From assembly GCF_009735625.1 (NCBI RefSeq), contig NZ_CP046244.1:620001-684000 (forward strand): a DNA stretch of 64,000 nt, written 5' to 3'. Origin of the DNA: Moorella glycerini (GTDB lineage: Bacteria > Bacillota > DSM-521 > Neomoorellales > Neomoorellaceae). A program made the translations under genes and the position numbers. The notes under the pieces were generated by a model, which was given only the letters and a program-made list of their open reading frames with translations, was not told the DNA's origin and ran no database searches. Below, piece after piece: positions 1 to 7,769 of this stretch (position 1 is its first letter; every line of letters starts with the position of its first letter).

Positions 1-403
1 CGGTTGGAATACCTTTTTCCTTAGCTTTCTTTATAGGCCTGTCAAAGGCTTTGGGGTCCGGAGCCGTAAAAGCAATACCATCATAACCAGCATCCACAGC
101 CGACTCCAACATATTTACTTCCTGAGCAACGTCAAAAGTTTTGGGACCCATAAACTTAACTTCTACGCCCAACTGTTTAGCAGCATCCTGAGCCGCCCGG
201 TCCATTACCGAAAAGAATGAGTTACCAGTATCGTGAATAATCATAGCAAATTTTAATTTCTTGGTAGATGTAGAAGAGGCATTTTCTTGGCTTTTCTGAC
301 CTTCTAGCTGCGATTTGCCAGCAGACTGGTTACTCTGCCCACAGCCCGAAAGAAACAGGAAAGAAAGAACGAGCACCCCCAACAAAATCAATAACTTTTT
401 CAT
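1..403 (-). CDS. Sugar ABC transporter substrate-binding lipoprotein (partial)
   Basis: The reading frame starts at the ATG at 403-401 and runs off the left edge, so only about 134 N-terminal residues are visible. An AAGGAGG ribosome binding site precedes the start. The N-terminus is a lipoprotein signal (MKKLLILLGVLVLSF) with lipobox LSGC, lipidated Cys21, then a Ser/Gln-rich linker. The following segment (KFAMIIHDTGNSFFSVMD, then AAKQLGVEV and DGIAFTAPDPKA) fits periplasmic binding protein type 1 domains of the ribose/xylose/galactose class. It should capture a sugar outside the membrane for an ABC importer whose other genes lie beyond the window. The neighbours (xylulokinase, isomerase-like gene) suggest a pentose or related ligand, but the ligand cannot be read from sequence. 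Confidence 0.85.
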   Translation of the reverse strand, partial: MKKLLILLGVLVLSFLFLSGCGQSNQSAGKSQLEGQKSQENASSTSTKKLKFAMIIHDTGNSFFSVMDRAAQDAAKQLGVEVKFMGPKTFDVAQEVNMLESAVDAGYDGIAFTAPDPKAFDRPIKKAKEKGIPT

Positions 404-525
404 TCTTATCCTCCTTTCTCAATTTCAAGCACTAGCCCGTCATGTAGATTTTAAAACCCTCTACTTTATAACCATCTGTGTCCTCGTTGCTCGCCCTATC
501 ACCTCCTTAATAGATAAATTGTATT

Positions 526-555
526 CCAATTAAAGGCCAATTCGCCTTTTATTGG
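526..555 (-). promoter_or_regulatory. Leader hairpin before sugar-binding protein gene
   Basis: CCAATTAAAGGC and GCCTTTTATTGG form a 12-bp stem with one mismatch around a 6-nt loop. It lies in the presumed leader of the transporter transcript, about 120 bp before the start codon. It could attenuate read-through from lacI or stabilise the mRNA; there is no strong U-run. Function is inferred only. Confidence 0.35.
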
Positions 556-578
556 CTACCTTTTGACTAAGGTACATA

Positions 579-670
579 AAACGGTTTCTTCTATTGTTTT
601 GTTACCTTTTTATGCTATTTATATAAAGCTATGATATCATATTAAGTGAACGTTTTACTAAACCGTTTTC
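579..670 (-). promoter_or_regulatory. LacI-family operator-like sites upstream of transporter gene
   Basis: AAACGGTTT (579-587) is a 9-bp palindrome centred on CG, the core of LacI/CcpA-type operators. A second cluster at 650-670 holds AACGTTTT and AAACCGTTTT. ATGATATCAT (631-640) is another perfect palindrome between them. The lacI gene next door is the natural candidate regulator. The rest of the 404-977 gap shows nothing else I can name. Confidence 0.5.
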
Positions 671-977
671 GTAATAATGTATTCGACGCTTTCAATAAAA
701 TTCCTCCTTCCATCTATAATTTTTTTAATTTATAAAAAGCCTTACCTATACCCGGCCAGTATCCTTCAGAAACCTGGTGTTAGTTACCGCCTGAAAGTAG
801 TATGTTGTTAAAGGTCACAAAGACCTGACGTGCATCGCCACCATTTGACCGCGTTGCTGCCATGAAAACCCCACTCACGAAATCGAAATACTGCAGCAAA
901 CAAACAGTTTTTATTTGCCTCTAAGACTACCTTTATTTAATGCCAATCCTCCAGTGCCATACGAATGGCATGGCTCT

Positions 978-1979
978 CTACTTTGCCCCACAAGATTCCC
1001 TGATAACCAGGCTCGTCTTAAACTCGGTTACCGTCGGCTGCATCTCTTTATTCTCGATCTGCTGGATCAGGGACCAGGCAGCCATGGAGCCGATTTCGTA
1101 CCGCGGCTGGTGGATGGTGGTCAGGGGCGGCGTTACCAGGGAAGCCAGTTCAATATCGTCGTAGCCCACCACTGCCAGTTCCCGGGGCACCTTTAAGCCC
1201 AGTTCGCGCGCCGCATGGATGACGCCGTAAGCCATCAGGTCGTTAGCAGCAAAGATGGCTGTCGGCCGCTCAGGCAGGGATAATAGTTTCTTCGCAACCG
1301 GTATGGCCCCTTCGGTGGTAAAATCGCTGTAAACGACCAGGCTTTCATCGTAGGACACACCGGCCTCGGCCAGGGCCTGGCGGTAGCCGGCCAGGCGTTC
1401 TTGCGATACCCGGGCATTTTTATGCCCCGCTACATGGGCAATGCGGCGGTGCCCCAGGCCCAGCAGGTGCCTGGTGGCCAGGTAACCGCCACCCCGGTTG
1501 TCGATGGCAATAAAGTTCGCCTTCAGATTATTGATCCAGTACTCTACCAGAACTAAGGGAAATCTTTCTTCCACCATCTCCCGCACGTAGTCTTCATTGC
1601 CTACGGTATGGCCCATCATGAGCAGGCCGTCTACCCGGCCGCTGCGTAAGAAATTAACATAGTTGTGCTTGATTTGCGGGTCCCAGCGCATGCTGGCATA
1701 CACGATACCATAGCCGAACTTATGGGCTACATCCTCCACTCCCTGGATGATGCGGGAGAAGAAGGGGTCGGTGATGTCCGACAGGATGACGCCGATGGTA
1801 TCGGTTTTTTGCTTCACCAGGCTGCGGGCCAGGGCGCTGGGGCGGTAATTAAGCTCCCGGATGGCCTCCAGCACCCGGCGCCGGGTCTCTTCGTTGACGT
1901 CGTCTTTCCCGTTGAGGACCCTGGATACTGTAGTTCGTGATACTTTGGCTCTTCTGGCTACATCAGAAATATTTGGCAA
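978..1979 (-). CDS. LacI-family transcriptional regulator
   Basis: A 333-residue repressor of normal LacI length. Residues 1-50 are the helix-turn-helix and hinge (ISDVARRAKVSRTTVSRVLN, then YRPSALARSL). The rest is a periplasmic-binding-protein-like effector domain (TIGVILSDITDPFF, AIFAANDLMAYGV, VVGYDDIELA). The start is TTG with GGAGTG upstream. It lies 7 bp downstream of xylB on the same strand, and operator-like palindromes occur before the isomerase-like gene and before the transporter gene, so it probably represses this sugar locus and is relieved by a sugar or sugar phosphate. The effector is unknown. Confidence 0.9.
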   Translation of the reverse strand: MPNISDVARRAKVSRTTVSRVLNGKDDVNEETRRRVLEAIRELNYRPSALARSLVKQKTDTIGVILSDITDPFFSRIIQGVEDVAHKFGYGIVYASMRWDPQIKHNYVNFLRSGRVDGLLMMGHTVGNEDYVREMVEERFPLVLVEYWINNLKANFIAIDNRGGGYLATRHLLGLGHRRIAHVAGHKNARVSQERLAGYRQALAEAGVSYDESLVVYSDFTTEGAIPVAKKLLSLPERPTAIFAANDLMAYGVIHAARELGLKVPRELAVVGYDDIELASLVTPPLTTIHQPRYEIGSMAAWSLIQQIENKEMQPTVTEFKTSLVIRESCGAK

Positions 1980-1986
1980 GTCTTTT

Positions 1987-3516
1987 TCACTCCGTCAATT
2001 TGGTCAAATCGTGCATGGTGTCCCGCAGGAGGGGATATAAGGACTTATATAAGGCATAAAGGTGGTCGTAGGCGCTTACTTCTGACAGTACCGGTTCGGC
2101 CCGGCTGGTCACCTTGATGGTAGATCGGCAGGCGGCTTCTACGGAAGGGTAAATACCCGCCCCCACCCCGGCCAGCAAGGCTGCGCCAAAGGCCGGCCCA
2201 TCGGTACTATTCACCGTGGTCACCGGGTGCTTAAAAACGCCAGCGAGAATCTGCCGCCATAAAGGGCTACGGGCGCCGCCGCCGGAAACGCGGATTTCTT
2301 CCACCTTCACCCCGGCCTGCTGTAATAATTCCAGGGAATCGCGCAGGCCGAAGGCCACGCCTTCCAGGACGGCCCGCACCAGGTGACCCTTCCTGTGGCG
2401 CATGGTGAGACCGATAAATCCGCCCCGTGCTGCCGGGTCGGGATGGGGCGTCCTTTCCCCCAGCAGATAGGGCAAGAACAGCAACCCTTCGGCTCCCGGG
2501 CCCGCCTCAGCCGCCCGGGCCGTCAACAAGTCATAGGGATCAGTACCCGTTGCCGCAGCTTCCTTGATCTCTTCGCCACCCAGCTGGTTGCGGAACCACT
2601 GTAATGAAGCCCCGGCGGCCAGCATCACTCCCATAAGGTGCCACTTACCGGGGACGGCATGGCAGAAGGCGTGCAGGGTACTGCCAGGCTGGATACTCGG
2701 CTTAGCAGTCATGGCGAAAACCACACCGGAGGTTCCCAGGGCCGCCGATAGAATCCCTTCTTCTACAATGCCTGTGCCTACAGCACCGGCAGCCTGGTCA
2801 CCACCGCCACCCACTACCGGCGTCCCGGCCGGGAGGCCGGTGGCAGCCGCGGCTTCCGGGGTGATCTGGCCGGTTATTTCCGGCGACTCGTGTACCCGGG
2901 GCAACCATTCCCGGGGAAGGTCCAGGGCCGCCAGCATTTCTCCCGACCAGCGGCGGGCAGCCACATCCAGGAGCAACGTCCCGGAAGCGTCGGATACTTC
3001 GGTGGCCAGTTCTCCCGTCAGGCGGAAACGGATATAGTCTTTAGGAAGTAACACATGGCGGATTTGATTATAAATTTCCGGTTCGTGGCGTCGAAGCCAG
3101 ACCAGCTTGGGTGCCGTAAAACCCGGCAGGGCGGGGTTCCCCGTCCACTGGTAGAGCTTTTCTTCCCCTATTTCCTGGTACATCCAGGTACATTCCCCAC
3201 CGGTGCGCTGGTCGCACCAGAGAATGGCCGGCCGTAAAACCTGGTAGTTGGCGTCTAAAACTACGGCCCCGTGCATCTGGCCCGACAGGCCAACGCCGGC
3301 GACATCCCGGCCGTCGAGGCCGCTTTTGGCCCAGATTGCCTGCACCGCCGCCACCACGGCCTGCCACCACTGTTCCGGGTCCTGCTCGGCCCAGCCCTGC
3401 CTGGGCTGGCTTAAGGGATATTCCACATAGGAGGAGGCCACTACCCTGCCGTCTTCCTCCACCAGGACGGCTTTGGTGCCAGAAGTACCGATGTCGATCC
3501 CGAGTAAGTATAGCAT
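1987..3516 (-). CDS. xylB: Xylulokinase (FGGY family)
   Basis: A 509-residue FGGY carbohydrate kinase that should phosphorylate D-xylulose to xylulose 5-phosphate for the pentose phosphate pathway. The N-terminal phosphate-binding segment reads GIDIGTSGTKAVLVEEDG, followed by the substrate-contact segment SGQMHGAVVLD; the C-terminal half has the FGGY signature region (VSGGGARSPLWRQILA) and GPAFGAALLAG. Length matches xylulokinases (about 500). It is the second gene of a minus-strand set with the isomerase-like gene upstream and lacI downstream. A related ketose kinase activity cannot be excluded. Confidence 0.88.
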   Translation of the reverse strand: MLYLLGIDIGTSGTKAVLVEEDGRVVASSYVEYPLSQPRQGWAEQDPEQWWQAVVAAVQAIWAKSGLDGRDVAGVGLSGQMHGAVVLDANYQVLRPAILWCDQRTGGECTWMYQEIGEEKLYQWTGNPALPGFTAPKLVWLRRHEPEIYNQIRHVLLPKDYIRFRLTGELATEVSDASGTLLLDVAARRWSGEMLAALDLPREWLPRVHESPEITGQITPEAAAATGLPAGTPVVGGGGDQAAGAVGTGIVEEGILSAALGTSGVVFAMTAKPSIQPGSTLHAFCHAVPGKWHLMGVMLAAGASLQWFRNQLGGEEIKEAAATGTDPYDLLTARAAEAGPGAEGLLFLPYLLGERTPHPDPAARGGFIGLTMRHRKGHLVRAVLEGVAFGLRDSLELLQQAGVKVEEIRVSGGGARSPLWRQILAGVFKHPVTTVNSTDGPAFGAALLAGVGAGIYPSVEAACRSTIKVTSRAEPVLSEVSAYDHLYALYKSLYPLLRDTMHDLTKLTE

Positions 3517-3681
3517 GATCTTTTTTCCCTTCCTGCCAGGACTAATAGCTGGTTGCTTATTAGGACCCCTGCGCCCACTGCTTGATTCGATTGCCCTTAA
3601 GAGGGCTTTTATGGCTCACTGTAACGACCCTTATCCGGGAGTTGGGGATTTTGGCGACGTGCCGGGCCCCGGGATATAGAA

Positions 3682-4824
3682 CTATGGCGTCGAGAAGGAT
3701 AAAGGGCTCAAAATATCCGCCTTCCTGGCCCGGGCGCGGATGAGGATGGCCTCCAGGTAACCGGCATAGCGTTCCGGGTCCTGCAGGCAGGTGACTACCA
3801 GTTCATGATCCAGGCTGTTGATGCGGTCATTCATGGCCCGTAAGGCATCGATACAGTTCAGCAGCGCCCTTTCCACCGGCATCCGCTCAGGGTTGATGTC
3901 CAGGCCAAACCAGCCCTGGTAGCCATGCATCTTGAGGACGTAGAGGGCGGCCTCGGCCTGTTCCGGCGCTACGACGCCGACATTCAAATCCTGGTCGTAG
4001 TTACCCGGGGGCTGGCTGTTCCAGTGGGTATGCACCAGCCGGCCGTACTCCAGAGGCAGGCTCAACGCATAAGGCAAATCTTCATAACCCATGAGGACAT
4101 GGCCGATCTCAGGGTTGAGGCCGACCAGGGTATAGCCCTGCTCCAGGAGTTGTTTATTCTCCTGGTTCTGCAGCAGCCTCTCAACCTTCCCGGCCAGCAA
4201 AACCCCCTCCGCGGTGGTGCCGTAGATTATTCTCCCCCGGGGCTCATACGGTTTTGGCTCAATGGCTACCCGTACCCCGGGCACAGCATCCATGGCTTCT
4301 GCCAGGCCGGCAGCGAAACGACGGCGCATTTCTATGAAATCGATACCAAAGGGGTTTTCATAGCCATCTATTCCGGGCCAGACAACCATGAACTCCGTCC
4401 CCAGTTCTTTATTTATTTCTAGTGTTTCTTTAACGCGCTGGATGGCCGCCTGCCGGGCCGCCGGCAGGGGTGAAGATAAAGACCCATGGCGGAACTGTTC
4501 TTCATAGAAAAGATTGGGTACTACCGTTACTACCTGCATCCCGGTATCCCGGCAAAAACCCTGGTAAAGGGGCAGGTTATGTTCATTGATCTCGTTGGGA
4601 TAATGGGCCTCAATGCCTTCCAGGCCATATTGTTGCAGACCCGCGTACTTCTCCAGGCGTTCCTCAATGGTCAGTTCCCTGCCATAGCGGGTATGAAAAC
4701 GGCTGTTGCTACCGGAAAAGAACCATATGCCGGCCGAAAAGCGAAGTTTTAGCTCAAAATTTTGCAAGTGCCGGATTAACTCTGCTGGCGAACGGCGGTT
4801 AGTTTGATAGCGTAAATCCTGCAA
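3682..4824 (-). CDS. xylA: Xylose isomerase-like protein (class I-type TIM barrel)
   Basis: A 380-residue TIM-barrel sugar isomerase, close in length to actinobacterial class I xylose isomerases (about 388). Visible metal/substrate motifs resemble that family: VAIEPKPYEPRG, GLNPEIGHVLMG and HTHWNSQPPGNYDQDLNVG, corresponding to the EPKPNEPRGD, GLNPETGHE and IDLNGQ...DQDL segments of XylA. Several positions differ, so it may act on another aldose. The start is TTG (MQDLRYQ) with GAGGGAG upstream. The product would feed the xylulokinase encoded 165 bp downstream. A promoter with flanking operators precedes it. Confidence 0.68.
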   Translation of the reverse strand: MQDLRYQTNRRSPAELIRHLQNFELKLRFSAGIWFFSGSNSRFHTRYGRELTIEERLEKYAGLQQYGLEGIEAHYPNEINEHNLPLYQGFCRDTGMQVVTVVPNLFYEEQFRHGSLSSPLPAARQAAIQRVKETLEINKELGTEFMVVWPGIDGYENPFGIDFIEMRRRFAAGLAEAMDAVPGVRVAIEPKPYEPRGRIIYGTTAEGVLLAGKVERLLQNQENKQLLEQGYTLVGLNPEIGHVLMGYEDLPYALSLPLEYGRLVHTHWNSQPPGNYDQDLNVGVVAPEQAEAALYVLKMHGYQGWFGLDINPERMPVERALLNCIDALRAMNDRINSLDHELVVTCLQDPERYAGYLEAILIRARARKADILSPLSFSTP

Positions 4825-4863
4825 TTTTTCTCCCTCTTTTCTGCCCCGGTTGCCCCAGTTTAC

Positions 4864-4876
4864 CGAAAACGGTTCC
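4864..4876 (-). promoter_or_regulatory. LacI-type operator downstream of -10
   Basis: CGAAAACGGTTCC is a degenerate GAA-N5-TTC palindrome just downstream of the predicted -10 at 4890-4895, a position where a repressor would block initiation of the isomerase/kinase transcript. Confidence 0.5.
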
Positions 4877-4889
4877 TGGGACTAATTAT

Positions 4890-4919
4890 ATTGTAATATA
4901 AGGTTATGTTTAGCATCAA
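4890..4919 (-). promoter_or_regulatory. Sigma-A-type promoter for isomerase-xylB-lacI
   Basis: Read on the minus strand: -35 TTGATG (4919-4914), 18-bp spacer, -10 TACAAT (4895-4890). It is bracketed by two operator-like palindromes. Confidence 0.55.
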
Positions 4920-4930
4920 ATGGTGCATAT

Positions 4931-4948
4931 ACCGGAATCGGTTCCGGT
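4931..4948 (-). promoter_or_regulatory. Perfect operator palindrome upstream of -35
   Basis: ACCGGAATCGGTTCCGGT has perfect 7-bp arms around TCGG. Together with the site at 4864 it places one operator on each side of the promoter, about 70 bp apart centre to centre, as expected for a looping or blocking LacI-family repressor. Confidence 0.6.
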
Positions 4949-5025
4949 TAGCTAATATATTTCGCCATTTAAATTAAGATTCCTGCTTTTCCTTAACACT
5001 TTTATAAAAAATTTTTCAGACAGGT

Positions 5026-5124
5026 GTTAAATTATACTTAACCGAATATACTACCCTTTTGCGCCGCTTTTCCTCCACATCAACTCCGCTTTTGTGTCCG
5101 TTTTCGCAATTAAATATTATTTAA
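5026..5124. repeat. ~100-bp inverted-repeat element, copy 1
   Basis: Begins GTTAAATTATACTTAAC and ends TTAAATATTATTTAA, imperfect terminal inverted repeats. The interior has GCCGCTTTTCCTCC and CAACTCCGCTTTTGTG, shared with copy 2 at 6420-6519. Its right end reaches into the stop codon of the amidohydrolase gene. It looks like a miniature inverted-repeat element; no coding capacity. Confidence 0.65.
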
Positions 5125-6242
5125 TTTCCTGGATAAAATTCCCGGTTGGCGTGGGCAAAAAGGTCTAAAACCTCCTCAAAATCCAGATGATGCCCGCCTT
5201 TTAGAAGGGCAACCGTAGCGGCCGCTTCCCGGGGATCGGGGTGATCCACAGGGGCGTCGGAGCCGGCTAACAAGCGGATGCCTTTGTCCCTCATGAGCCC
5301 CCAAGCATAGGCTGTTTTCATCCGCTCCGGACCCAGCCTGCGCACGGCCCAGGACATTTCCCGGGAAAAGATGGGCTGTATACAGACGGGGATCTCGAGC
5401 GCCGCCAGGGCCTCCAGCTGCTCCTCCCGGGCGTACTGGACGTGCTCCAGGCGGTCCAGGGGGTGGCGGCTCTGCCGCACAACGCGCAGGAATTGGTCCA
5501 CGGCCCTGTCCCCGATGGCGTGGGCGGCTATGGGCTTACCTTTGCGGTGGACCTTTTCAACCAGGGAAAGGAGGGCTGCATCACTGTGATTAAGCAGGCC
5601 GTAGTTACCGGGATCGTCGGCGTATTCCTCTGTCAGGGCGGCGGTACGGGCGCCCAGGCCCCCGTCCAGGAATACCTTGAACCCCAGGGCCTCATCCAGT
5701 AGCCCGAACTCCACCGTGTAGAAATCCACTTTCACCTCCTGCTCAAGACCCTCAAAGAAGGGACGCTTGTGCCGATCCATTCCCATATCGATGACTTTAA
5801 CTATCCCCAGTTTCTTAAGCTCCCTTAAGCCCCGGGAGAGGATGTCTCCCGGTTCCAGGTTTAGCCTGGCCACCAGGGTCTTAAGAAGGTTAAATACTTT
5901 GGCTTCATGGAAGAGCCCGTTTTCCGCGAAAAATCCCAGCCCCTGCATGGCGGCCGTATTGGCTGCAGCCAGGTGCAGGCAGGTCCGTATTATTACTACC
6001 GGCGTCGAACCAAAGGCACGGTCCAGGAAGGCCCTTGCGGGGATAATCTTTTCGGCCAGGCTTTCCTGGTTAAAACGTACCCCTACAGCCCACCCTGCAA
6101 TCAGACGTGACTTCAGCGTTTCCACCAGATCGTCAAGGTTTGAGCATTTTTCCAGGCTGGCGAAGTGATTGAAGAGGGCAAATTCCCATACATGACAATG
6201 GGCGTCCACATATCCCTGGCGGCGGATCGTTTCCTGATTCAT
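5121..6242 (-). CDS. Amidohydrolase family protein (YtcJ-like)
   Basis: A 373-residue metal-dependent hydrolase of the amidohydrolase superfamily. Visible metal-site motifs are VDAHCHVWEF near residue 13, FLDGGLGARTAAL in the middle, IAAHAIGDRAVD (His ligands), LEHVQYA and the C-terminal GSDAPVDHPDP. These match the amidohydrolase_3/YtcJ group, here shorter than the usual ~530 residues, mostly at the N-terminal beta-sandwich. The substrate is unknown; family members hydrolyse C-N bonds. It is transcribed alone on the minus strand and is framed on both sides by copies of the same ~100-bp inverted-repeat element. Confidence 0.8.
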   Translation of the reverse strand: MNQETIRRQGYVDAHCHVWEFALFNHFASLEKCSNLDDLVETLKSRLIAGWAVGVRFNQESLAEKIIPARAFLDRAFGSTPVVIIRTCLHLAAANTAAMQGLGFFAENGLFHEAKVFNLLKTLVARLNLEPGDILSRGLRELKKLGIVKVIDMGMDRHKRPFFEGLEQEVKVDFYTVEFGLLDEALGFKVFLDGGLGARTAALTEEYADDPGNYGLLNHSDAALLSLVEKVHRKGKPIAAHAIGDRAVDQFLRVVRQSRHPLDRLEHVQYAREEQLEALAALEIPVCIQPIFSREMSWAVRRLGPERMKTAYAWGLMRDKGIRLLAGSDAPVDHPDPREAAATVALLKGGHHLDFEEVLDLFAHANREFYPGN

Positions 6243-6419
6243 GTTTATCCCTCCACCCTAAGCTTAAACTCAATGCCCCGCTTGTTCAAGGGGCAAACTT
6301 TCCATTATTACCTAAGTCATTTCTCCTCTTACCCGTCTTTCGCGCGTAGACAGATGCATCAACTTATAATCCACAGCAGGCTGTTTCATAGTCATAAACC
6401 GCCTCTCCGGCAAGCAAAT

Positions 6420-6519
6420 GTTAAATTATGCTTAACCCCTTATCCCCCTCTATTCCTCCGCTTTTTCTCCCCATCAACTCCGCTTTTGTACCCGTCTTCA
6501 CAATTAAATATAATTTAAC
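6420..6519. repeat. ~100-bp inverted-repeat element, copy 2
   Basis: Starts GTTAAATTATGCTTAACC and ends TTAAATATAATTTAAC, giving terminal inverted repeats of about 16 bp. The interior shares CTCCGCTTTTTCTCC and ATCAACTCCGCTTTTGT with copy 1. It lies upstream of both the amidohydrolase (minus) and the selenoprotein candidate (plus). The adjoining 6243-6419 shows no gene or clear site. Confidence 0.65.
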
Positions 6520-6544
6520 CCGGATGTCAATGCTTCCAAAAATA

Positions 6545-6553
6545 TGTTATAAT
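6545..6553 (+). promoter_or_regulatory. Extended -10 promoter for selenoprotein candidate
   Basis: TGTTATAAT is an extended -10 (TG-N-TATAAT). The -35 region 17 bp upstream is poor (TGTCAA at 6525-6530), usual when an extended -10 is present. It lies about 80 bp before the ATG at 6632. Confidence 0.55.
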
Positions 6554-6631
6554 GATTAAGAGATTAAGAAAAAAAGGTGGTCCTGTGCCAGCAAATGCAG
6601 GCAATCCCGGCCACCCAGGCAGGTGGAACGG

Positions 6632-7498
6632 ATGATATACAAGCCAGAATTAACCCTGGAAGAGATGCAGCGGCAGGCTTTATTAAAGGTTGGAGGTGAT
6701 TACAAACAAGTGGACCATGGAAGTAGCTGTTGAAACCCACCTGTAGAAGGTGTTGGTCAACACCAGGAAGCAAATACTGAAAATTGTCTGGTTTGCAGCG
6801 GGAAACTGGAATACCTTGAATTTGGCAAGGAATTTACGTGCATGCAATGCGGCGCAAAAGAGACGGGTTATGTTTATTGTCCGGGTGGTCATTATATCTG
6901 TGATAATTGCCACGGCGAAAATTTGTTTAGCGCTATTTTAAATTTAATGCTTTCTGCAAAAGGTACTAATCCTTTGTCCATAGCTGAAGAAATAATTAAA
7001 CAAGTTCCTCTTCCCATGTTAGGATGCGAACATGCCTGGATTGCTGCCGGAGCCCTTTTGTCTGCCATCAGAAATCATGGAAAAATCGAAGTCACAAATG
7101 GCCAAATTACCGAAGCACTCAACCGGACCCGTAGGCAAGCCATTGGTGCCTTTTGTGGCCTGACGGGCGTTTGCGGTGTAGCTCCGGCGATTGGGGCTTC
7201 CTTTAGTGTTATTCTCGGCGCCGCCTGCCCAAAGGACCAGGAAACCGCCACCACCATGCGTGTTGTCTCACGGGTCATAGAAGCTATCGCCGACCAGACC
7301 GGCCCCTGTTGTTGTAAAAACTTCGTACGGACAACATTAACATTGAGTTGCCAGTTAGCTAAAGAGTATCTCGGGATTGCATTGCCGCATACCGAAAAAA
7401 TAGTATGCCAGGATAGTCACCGTCATCCCCACGGTTGTAGAAAAAACAAATGCAACTACTACCTTATAGAGGGGGAAAGTCGCCATCAAATCAAATAG
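6632..7498 (+). CDS. Candidate selenoprotein, DUF5714-like Cys-rich protein (Sec at 6731-6733)
   Basis: From ATG 6632 (AGGTGG at 6621-6626) the frame reads 33 codons ending HGSSC, meets TGA at 6731-6733, and continues in the same frame without another stop to 7498, giving 288 residues if TGA is selenocysteine 34. A GGTGTT-GGTC-AACACC hairpin starts 15 nt after the TGA, as in bacterial SECIS elements. The rest is cysteine-rich: CLVC (52-55), CMQC, CPGGHYICDNC, CGLTGVCG, CPKD, a CCC triplet and a His/Cys-rich tail, suggesting zinc or redox metal sites. The C-terminal region resembles DUF5714 proteins, whose function is unknown to me. No in-frame ATG, GTG or TTG lies between the TGA and ATG 6842, so a shorter protein would lose half of the first Cys pair. 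A 16-residue leader ORF (GTG 6585) overlaps the ATG. A nonsense-mutated gene is the alternative. Confidence 0.72.
6740..6767 (+). promoter_or_regulatory. SECIS-like hairpin
   Basis: GGTGTT (6749-6754) and AACACC (6759-6764) form a perfect 6-bp stem capped by GGTC (6755-6758). CCT (6740-6742) can pair with AGG (6765-6767) below a bulge. The GGUC apical loop is the SelB recognition feature of the E. coli fdhF SECIS, and the 21-nt distance from TGA to loop is within the known bacterial range. It is translated as part of the coding region. Confidence 0.7.
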
Positions 7499-7560
7499 CC
7501 CGATTGGAGTTTAAGACGAAAAACAACCGGAGCAATGATTATGGCGTCTAAGGTTAAAAA

Positions 7561-7584
7561 CCCGCCTTCCTTTATGAAGGCGGG
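7561..7584. terminator. Hairpin after selenoprotein candidate
   Basis: CCCGCCTTC and GAAGGCGGG form a perfect 9-bp stem with loop CTTTAT. The plus-strand tail is only AT-rich (CAAAATATTATT), while the minus-strand side has TTTTT, so it may work in both directions or mainly as an mRNA 3' end. Confidence 0.55.
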
Positions 7585-7653
7585 CAAAATATTATTAAAC
7601 CGCACCCCGGACAGGGGTTGAGTAAGTAGATTAAAGATACAGTCCTTGCTTGA

Positions 7654-7707
7654 TTAAGTCACATATTTAAGTCGGATATTGACTTAACATCCCGGGTCTG
7701 TTAATGT
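7654..7707 (+). promoter_or_regulatory. Promoter with TTAAGTC repeats before queuosine genes
   Basis: -35 TTGACT (7679-7684), 17-bp spacer, -10 TAATGT (7702-7707). TTAAGTC occurs at 7654-7660 and 7667-7673, and its reverse complement GACTTAA at 7681-7687, so an inverted repeat covers the -35 box. A transcription factor may act here in addition to the riboswitch. Confidence 0.5.
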
Positions 7708-7725
7708 AAGAATAGCCTTGGGGCT

Positions 7726-7761
7726 GGCGGTCGCAGTCACCCGCCTGAACAAAACAAGGAG
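7726..7761 (+). ncRNA. preQ1-I riboswitch
   Basis: GGCGG (7726-7730) and CCGCC (7741-7745) form P1, with loop TCGCAGT followed by the A-rich tail TGAACAAAACAAGGAG. The loop and tail closely match the Thermoanaerobacter-type preQ1-I aptamer. The 3' tail contains the AGGAG ribosome binding site (7757-7761), so preQ1 binding should hide it and shut off translation of the transporter and, through overlap, queF. Confidence 0.92.
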
Positions 7762-7769
7762 TGATTCTC

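Noticed and set aside
6842-7498. Shorter gene starting at ATG 6842 instead of a selenoprotein
   Set aside because: It would begin inside a CxxC pair, with no good ribosome binding site, and leaves the coding-like upstream frame and GGTC hairpin unexplained.
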